From: Beaufortia kweichowensis | Lineage: Eukaryota; Chordata; Actinopteri; Cypriniformes; Gastromyzontidae | Assembly (NCBI GenBank): GCA_019155185.1 | Contig: CM032797.1 | Location: 12,882,881-12,946,880 of the forward strand | Reading direction: 5' to 3' | Length of the DNA stretch: 64,000 nucleotides | The notes under the pieces: model-generated | What the model was told of the DNA's origin: nothing | What the model saw: the letters and a program-made list of their open reading frames with translations, nothing else | The model's database searches: none | Translations under genes and position numbers: made by a program | In this document: positions 58,567 to 64,000 of the stretch, in pieces | Position numbering within the stretch: the stretch's first letter is position 1 | Layout of the letters: each line of letters begins with the position of its first letter

Positions 58567-59424
58567 TGCGCGTACACATATGGTTTACTTTTCTAAAGGT
58601 TACAAGAAGTCAAGTACTGATGTTTTTAGTGATGGTGTAGCAGCAAATACTGCTCTGAATACTAACAGAATTTATGGACTCGGTGACAGCCTGAACCTCA
58701 GGACATGCTGTTCTTTAAATTTTTCTGGCTATGTGATAAGAAAACAATTTATGCTCTCCATTAATTTCTACTGTGACACACACTTCTGACTAGTACATTG
58801 ATCAAGTTTGTGGTAGGCTTTGCCTTTAAGACAGGATTCATCTCATATTTCTTTGTTTTAAAACTGGATGTATTATTTTTCTTACAAATGTCAATTCTCC
58901 TGCTTGGGAGTTTACAAAAACATGATAATATATCATCATACACCTCCTACGCAGGACCTTTTCAAGCATTATGATATTATGGGACGTTCTGTGTTGCTCT
59001 TTGATCATGAATCGATATGTTTAAATTCCTATTGTTATCTTTATTTATTTGTATGCTTTTTTGTAGTTTTGTGATATTCAATTTACGTTTTTTCATCAAG
59101 TTCATGTCATTTGAATTAATTATGCCCTGGAAGGACAAATGCAAATGCATCAGATTTAACAAAGTCGGACTAACTTGAAATGTAAAATATAAACTTGAAA
59201 AAAGCAGTTCAAAGGTCGTCAAGTTAAATAACTGAATGGTGGAGGGTACATACTGGAAAGACAGTGGTAAAAATAGACTTAGAATGCACTTTATGTCAAA
59301 AATACATGTAACCCATTAGCCATAAGTCACTGACTGGTCACCTGACCATAGATCACATTGACATAAGATTTACATGTTTTATGTATCAAACATAATAAAT
59401 GGATGTATTAATGAACGATCTGGG

Positions 59425-59578
59425 GTCAGTGTTACACAATCTTCCTGTAGCTGAGCAGTGCAAAAGGTTGTGGGTTTGATTCCAAGGGATCACAAATACA
59501 GATGAAATGTGTACCTTGAATGTATTGTAAGATGCTTTGGATTAATCCTTCTGCCAAATGCATGAATACAAAAGTACT
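59425..59578 (+). mobile_element. tRNA-derived SINE copy
   Basis: A tRNA-like head (ctgtagctgagcagtgcaaaaggttgtgggtttgattccaaggg, including a B-box-like ggtttgattcc) is followed by the conserved tail gatgctttggattaatccttctgccaaatgcatgaat. This is the most complete SINE in the window. Confidence 0.75.
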
Positions 59579-60305
59579 GGAAAGTTAAATTAGTATACTC
59601 AAAGAAATCTTACATTCAAAATAGAATGTTTAAACTGTCTTAACGCATCCTGGCCATGATGAAAGAAGACATCTGCTCAGCAACAGAGACCATTTGTTAG
59701 CATGTTTTATTGTTCATCAGCTGAAAAAACCAAAGTGATCCCAACCATATTATTCATTGTATCTTTAAAGGGTTTTTAAACCTTTTTCTTTATAGTTCTA
59801 TAATCATTATCGTCTTCAGTGTGAACAAGTCTTTAGACCTGGTAACCTATAAAATTGTTACCATAAAAGTTCAATAGCTATATTTCTAATCAAAGTTGTC
59901 ATTAAACTCTGGAGAATTCTATATTCCTGAACAATTATTGTCTTCTGTACATTTTTCCAAAGCACATTTATATACATAAATATATTTAGAATTTACTCCT
60001 CTATCAGCAGCCATAATAAAAGTTGCAATTAATAATAATAATAAAATAATAATAATGTCTATATTACAGTGCATATTACATTTTATATATTTTAAAAATA
60101 CGCTTAAAAGTGTTTATGATAACTTTAAAAGCAGAAAAGAGAGATATGACAGCAGTAACGAAGAGGTGACACGTAAACTGTGATTTTGGGAGCAGCCGCT
60201 AGGGGGTTTCTATGCGGAAGTCAAAAATCAACCGAGGTGCTTCCTGAAAGTACTGGGACTGGTGTGTATTAGATTGTACTTACCGCTCGAGTGATCAAAA
60301 CAGAC

Positions 60306-61465
60306 ATGTCGAAGAACACGGTGTCTGATCGATTCAGAAAGGTTGATATAGATGAGTACGACGAAAACAAGTTTGTCGATGAAGAGGATGGCGGAGAAAA
60401 TCAACTCGGTCCGGACGAAGCTGAGGTGGATTCTCTCATCAGATCATATCCTTGCAGACCTAATACCTTTCAGGTTATTTTATTTAGCTTTTGACAAATT
60501 GCAAAACATTTGATTCAGCTTCTAAAAGCACTTGAAATGTTAATGATAAGCTGCTATAATTACTGTGTTTCTTTCTGGAGAAGACATGGGTGTGGTAGTA
60601 CCTTCATTCATTTGGGGCATGCAGTTTCTCCGTTTACTTAGCATGTTTTAAATACTGAATGCAACTCTTTTAGATATTTGAAAGTAATAAATTACAGCTT
60701 TATTAACGTCCTTTGAACTCTATTTATGTAGTATTGCTCAGAAAGTATCTAATTACTGGGATCGTGGGTTGCTGTAGAAACACTTCCGGATGCCGCTGAT
60801 TTCCGGTGGCAAGTTTCTAACCCTAATTCCTCACAATGTCTCCGGTCTGTTTGTGGAAATAATGCATAATCGTATAAATAGTGTCACATTAGTGACTAGA
60901 TAAAGAAACAGCAGTTGTAAGATGCTTTCCTTAGTGCATTGTACAGGTAACCTGATGGGGGCTTTGCAGGCAGTACTGAAGAATCCACCAATCAATACCA
61001 AAAACCAGAATGTAAAGGTGAGTTCAGCTAATGTCAATATGCTTAGCTTGCGCTTTCATTGGGTGTAATCTGCTTGCTGAGTGGAGCTAATGGAATAGAT
61101 TCATATTTTATTTTTACATTTTGTTGTGTTTATGTGTGCAGGACCGGGCTGAAGGTCTTGTGTTAAAAGTGATCAGCTCATTTAAGGCTGGCGATATAGA
61201 AAAGGCTGTTCAGTCTCTGGATAAGACTGGAGTCGATCTCCTCATGAAGTACATCTATAAAGGCTTTGAAAGACCCACGGACAACAGTAGTGCCATTCTA
61301 CTTCAGTGGCATGAAAAGGTAAGGAACGTATTGAGATTTTAATGGCCAGATAAGTGTTTATTTAGATGTTCATGATGTTCATGTTTCTGCTCCTGTCTCC
61401 AGGCTCTCTCAGCAGGTGGGGTTGGCTCCATTGTCAGAGTCCTCACAGCCAGAAAAACTGTGTAG
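60306..61465 (+). CDS. arpc5: Arp2/3 complex subunit 5 (p16-ARC)
   Basis: Smallest subunit of the Arp2/3 complex, which nucleates branched actin filaments. Four coding exons: 60306-60445, 60945-61017, 61142-61318 and 61403-61465, giving 151 codons (150 residues; human ARPC5 151). It starts MSKNTVSDRFRKVDIDEYDE, then the acidic FVDEEDGG stretch, ALQAVLKNPPINTKNQ, GVDLLMKYIYKGFE, LLQWHEKA and the end SIVRVLTARKTV, all hallmark ARPC5 segments. The first intron does not use GT-AG: it opens ATATCCTTGC and closes TTGTAC, and only that junction restores LIRSGNLMGALQ. The close relative ARPC5L is less likely because of the length and N-terminus. Confidence 0.96.
60446..60944 (+). other. AT-AC U12-type intron of arpc5
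   Basis: The donor ATATCCTTGC matches the minor-spliceosome consensus RTATCCTTT over its first eight bases. A branch-like TTCCTTAGT (60927-60935) lies about 11 bases before the terminal AC at 60943-60944. Exon 2 then begins aggtaacctg, and the coding phase (two bases plus one) fits exactly. Confidence 0.9.
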
Positions 61466-62745
61466 ACTTCACCATCCTGACATTGTGGCAGGGTCAACAG
61501 AGGGACTGGCTGGCACAACCCCTTGTGGTCTGATTTCTGCTCAGATTGCCATACTGTGGAGGGTGTTTAGTTAAATCATTTTTTAAACGATCAAACATTA
61601 CAGTCTCATTTAGATTTCTTGCAGTGATAAGCACCTTGGACCTATATATTAACAGGGTGGTTATGAGAATTGTGGACCTCTGCCGATATTCAGCACAGAT
61701 GTTTGAGTTGTTGTAAAAGCATTTGTTTGTCTTCTTGTTTCATGTTTGTCCCAACCTTATGTCTCAGAGCAGATCAAAAAATACAATGTAATAGTATGAC
61801 CAAATCATTACTGTTTCATGTTTTTACAATGGCATATTATCATAAGGTACTGTGTATTGATATTCATTTTACCCCACCACATTATCTACTCAGTTTGAAT
61901 AACATATTCAGAGCTGCTCTGACAACATCAGTATTTTACTGCTTATCTGATAAACATGATGTATCTTGATGCATGATGTATTCATGGCTATGATTTCTTA
62001 TCAACTTCCATGCATTGCATATCTTGGTTTCCTGGTTACAAGCATCTGCCAAATGCGTAATATACGTGTTTCAATGTCTGTGCTTTTAGGCAAGAGGTTG
62101 GTTTCCTGCTCAGCTTATTGTCATCAGAGTACTACATGCAGCTGTTAGGATAATAGATCATTATTGTTTCGTATCACACAGGATTACTGTCATGAAAAAG
62201 GGAATAACTTTTCATAAGTTGCCAAAAACTTTTATATTGTCACATTTGTGGATGAATATTGGTATGTTTTTGTACACTTTACAAAACCGATGAATTAAAA
62301 TTTTTATAACGTTGAGTATTATTAGAATTGTCCACTAAAAGATTATGTATATTTTGATCACTTCATTTTTGGATGTAGATGTTAACATTATTTCTCAACT
62401 TATACTTTGACCTCAGACATTATATCAGGTGCTGATGATATAACTAACCTGTGAGACACACACTTTCCACCAAACGAGGCAGGGAGCTGGACAGGCTTTA
62501 GACTGCAAAGAAACATGCAGATTGTGCTTCCACTGTGGTATACTCATTTTTTGCCTTATTTAAAGCCATGCATAAGCAACCCAAGAAAGTGTATCGTTAA
62601 GATTTTATGTGTTAAGTTTGCATCACACCAGTCAATCATTTGATTAAGTGCAAAATTATGAACTAGTTTACCAACTGCCTTTTGAAATATTCGTTTTATA
62701 TTGTATCGTTCTTTTGAGAAATAAACTTAATGACAATTATTGTGT
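61466..62745 (+). other. arpc5 3' UTR
   Basis: Follows the arpc5 stop. The first strong AATAAA on the plus strand is at 62720-62725, giving a 3' UTR of about 1.3 kb. No other gene seen inside. Confidence 0.55.
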
Positions 62746-64000
62746 TTTGGTTTGTGTGTAACACTTTAAATAAGGCTGGCTTGTTTCTAACCATGGTTGG
62801 GTTAAATTATACTAGAAAATTTACAGAATACATTTCTCTGCACTCTTTTGAGTGTATGTACTGTATATGGGGACGATTTCCAAAGAGACCACATGGGGTC
62901 GCTGTTTCCTATTTACTGTTTTTTGTTATCCATGCATAAATAACTCGACCTAATTTTGCTAAGTGAAAGATGTTCTTGGGTTAACATAATTTGTTGACCC
63001 TGTAACAGCCTTTCTGTAGAAAAACGCTGTCCCTACCTTAAACCCTAAAAAAGCCATCTTTATCCTTTAAATCAAAGGAAAATTGAGTTGAGTTTAAATT
63101 ACAGTTGATTGAAATGTTGTCCTAGGGTCAACAATAAGGTAGATTTAGAAAGAACATGTTTCATTAAAAAATAATAGGATGCCAAATACTTCATAAAAGC
63201 CGAAATTATCACCTCATGAAAATGTAAAAATGGGTTACATTAAGTAGTTTTATGTGAAAATGACAAAAAGTAAACACTTGAATTTTTAGGATCGAGTTAA
63301 TGTTCTTTGGAAACATGAATAGAGTTAAATATTGACTGTTTTTTATTATTTGTTATGTGCGTCACTGACCTGATTTCAGATCACTAATCTGAAGCAGAAA
63401 CGGTCTATAACACAAAGCAACAACGTAATTTACAGAGTGTTTTTTGATTTCTTACAAATGAATGGATCCAAAAGCACTGGCAATTAAAAATGAGCACTTT
63501 TAAGTCTTACATAAGAGTACAAACCAGAGCAGGAGTGTGTGATTAACTATGAATTAAAGTTGCCGCCTTACAGAATACAGACAGATTTGCATGAAAAGTG
63601 TTATTCACTTGAAGTCACTTTCCCTCCACAACTGTTTTAGAGTGGAATCACTTTATCATTTGTTTTGGACATATTATTATCCCCAACACTTAACAAAAGG
63701 CTAATTGAAATGTCAGCATACTCAACAATAGTCTGACAAGTACATTGTGTCTGGTCCAGAATGGTACCAAGTAATTCAATATGAATAATGGCAATCACTA
63801 TGGAGACATAAGCAGACAACAATACTGGCACACAAATCTCTACACAATTCTTTAAAATTTGAATGGCGAAAACATTTTTGGTTCCAGATCAATGCATAAA
63901 GTGGTGTGATCTTATGTTTCATTCTGGAGGTATAATACAACACTAGAGACACACAAAAAAAACAGAAAATAAAAAGTTCAGAGAAAATATATATGTTCAG
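62746..64000. other. Right-end intergenic DNA, nothing recognised
   Basis: AT-rich with no exon, RNA gene or clear repeat that I can support on either strand. Confidence 0.55.

Larger units (their letters stand above)
57736..60305. other. pla2g4a 3' UTR and spacer to arpc5
   Basis: No coding exon found. It contains the pla2g4a 3' UTR, the 586-bp MITE at 57981-58566 and a SINE copy near 59425-59578. I could not choose a single pla2g4a poly(A) signal. The last 250 bases before the arpc5 start lack a TATA box and may hold its promoter (gggagcagccgctaggggg). Confidence 0.5.

Noticed and set aside
60306..60494. Single-exon reading of arpc5 ending YPCRPNTFQVILFSF
   Set aside because: This is read-through into the AT-AC intron. 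The true junction at 60445/60945 restores the conserved ARPC5 sequence.

Overview
The window is animal, and specifically teleost fish, nuclear DNA. It is AT-rich and intron-dense with GT-AG splicing. It carries eight recognisable vertebrate genes, separated by fish-type MITEs and tRNA-derived SINE fragments. The SINE tail (ctgccaaatgcataaatg) and the palindromic 'aaagggatagttcac' elements are typical of cypriniform fishes, so a cyprinid-like species is my best guess. I cannot name the species or say which teleost-duplication copy (a or b) each gene is.

Layout from left to right: rxrg (+, 5' end outside the window; last nine coding exons 2327-6868); a repeat-bearing spacer with an 831-bp Tc1/mariner-like MITE; prg4 (+, 11838-15501); tpr (-, 29570-15752, all 51 coding exons); odr4 (+, 30126-33986); pdc (-, 37097-35112); an 8-kb gene-free stretch of MITEs and SINEs; ptgs2 (-, 48276-45617); pla2g4a (+, 49277-57735); a spacer with a 586-bp MITE; arpc5 (+, 60306-61465); then its 3' UTR and a quiet right end. 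I checked exon boundaries by frame. Summed coding lengths are multiples of three for rxrg (431 codons seen), tpr (2342), odr4 (453), pdc (238), ptgs2 (602), pla2g4a (748) and arpc5 (151). Only prg4 fails, by one base.

The central block prg4-tpr-odr4-pdc-ptgs2-pla2g4a has the same gene order as human 1q31. Here it is compressed and flanked by rxrg and arpc5, which lie elsewhere on human 1q. Two gene pairs are head-to-head over short shared promoters. The tpr/odr4 promoter is built on a 52-bp imperfect inverted duplication. ptgs2 and pla2g4a encode consecutive steps of prostaglandin synthesis (cPLA2 releases arachidonate, COX-2 oxidises it), and their start codons are about 1 kb apart. Two pairs converge tail-to-tail (prg4/tpr and odr4/pdc) with 3' ends that probably overlap.

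The most interesting details are the symmetric tpr/odr4 promoter, the compact ptgs2/pla2g4a promoter with a repeated TAACGTCA octamer, and a ptgs2 gene whose usual exons 4 and 5 are fused with loss of seven codons. There is also an AT-AC minor-class intron in arpc5, a probable minor-class GT-AG intron in odr4, two GC-AG introns, and an apparent one-base frame conflict in prg4. I saw no sign of a wholly new multi-gene system; this is an ordinary vertebrate locus with unusual architecture.
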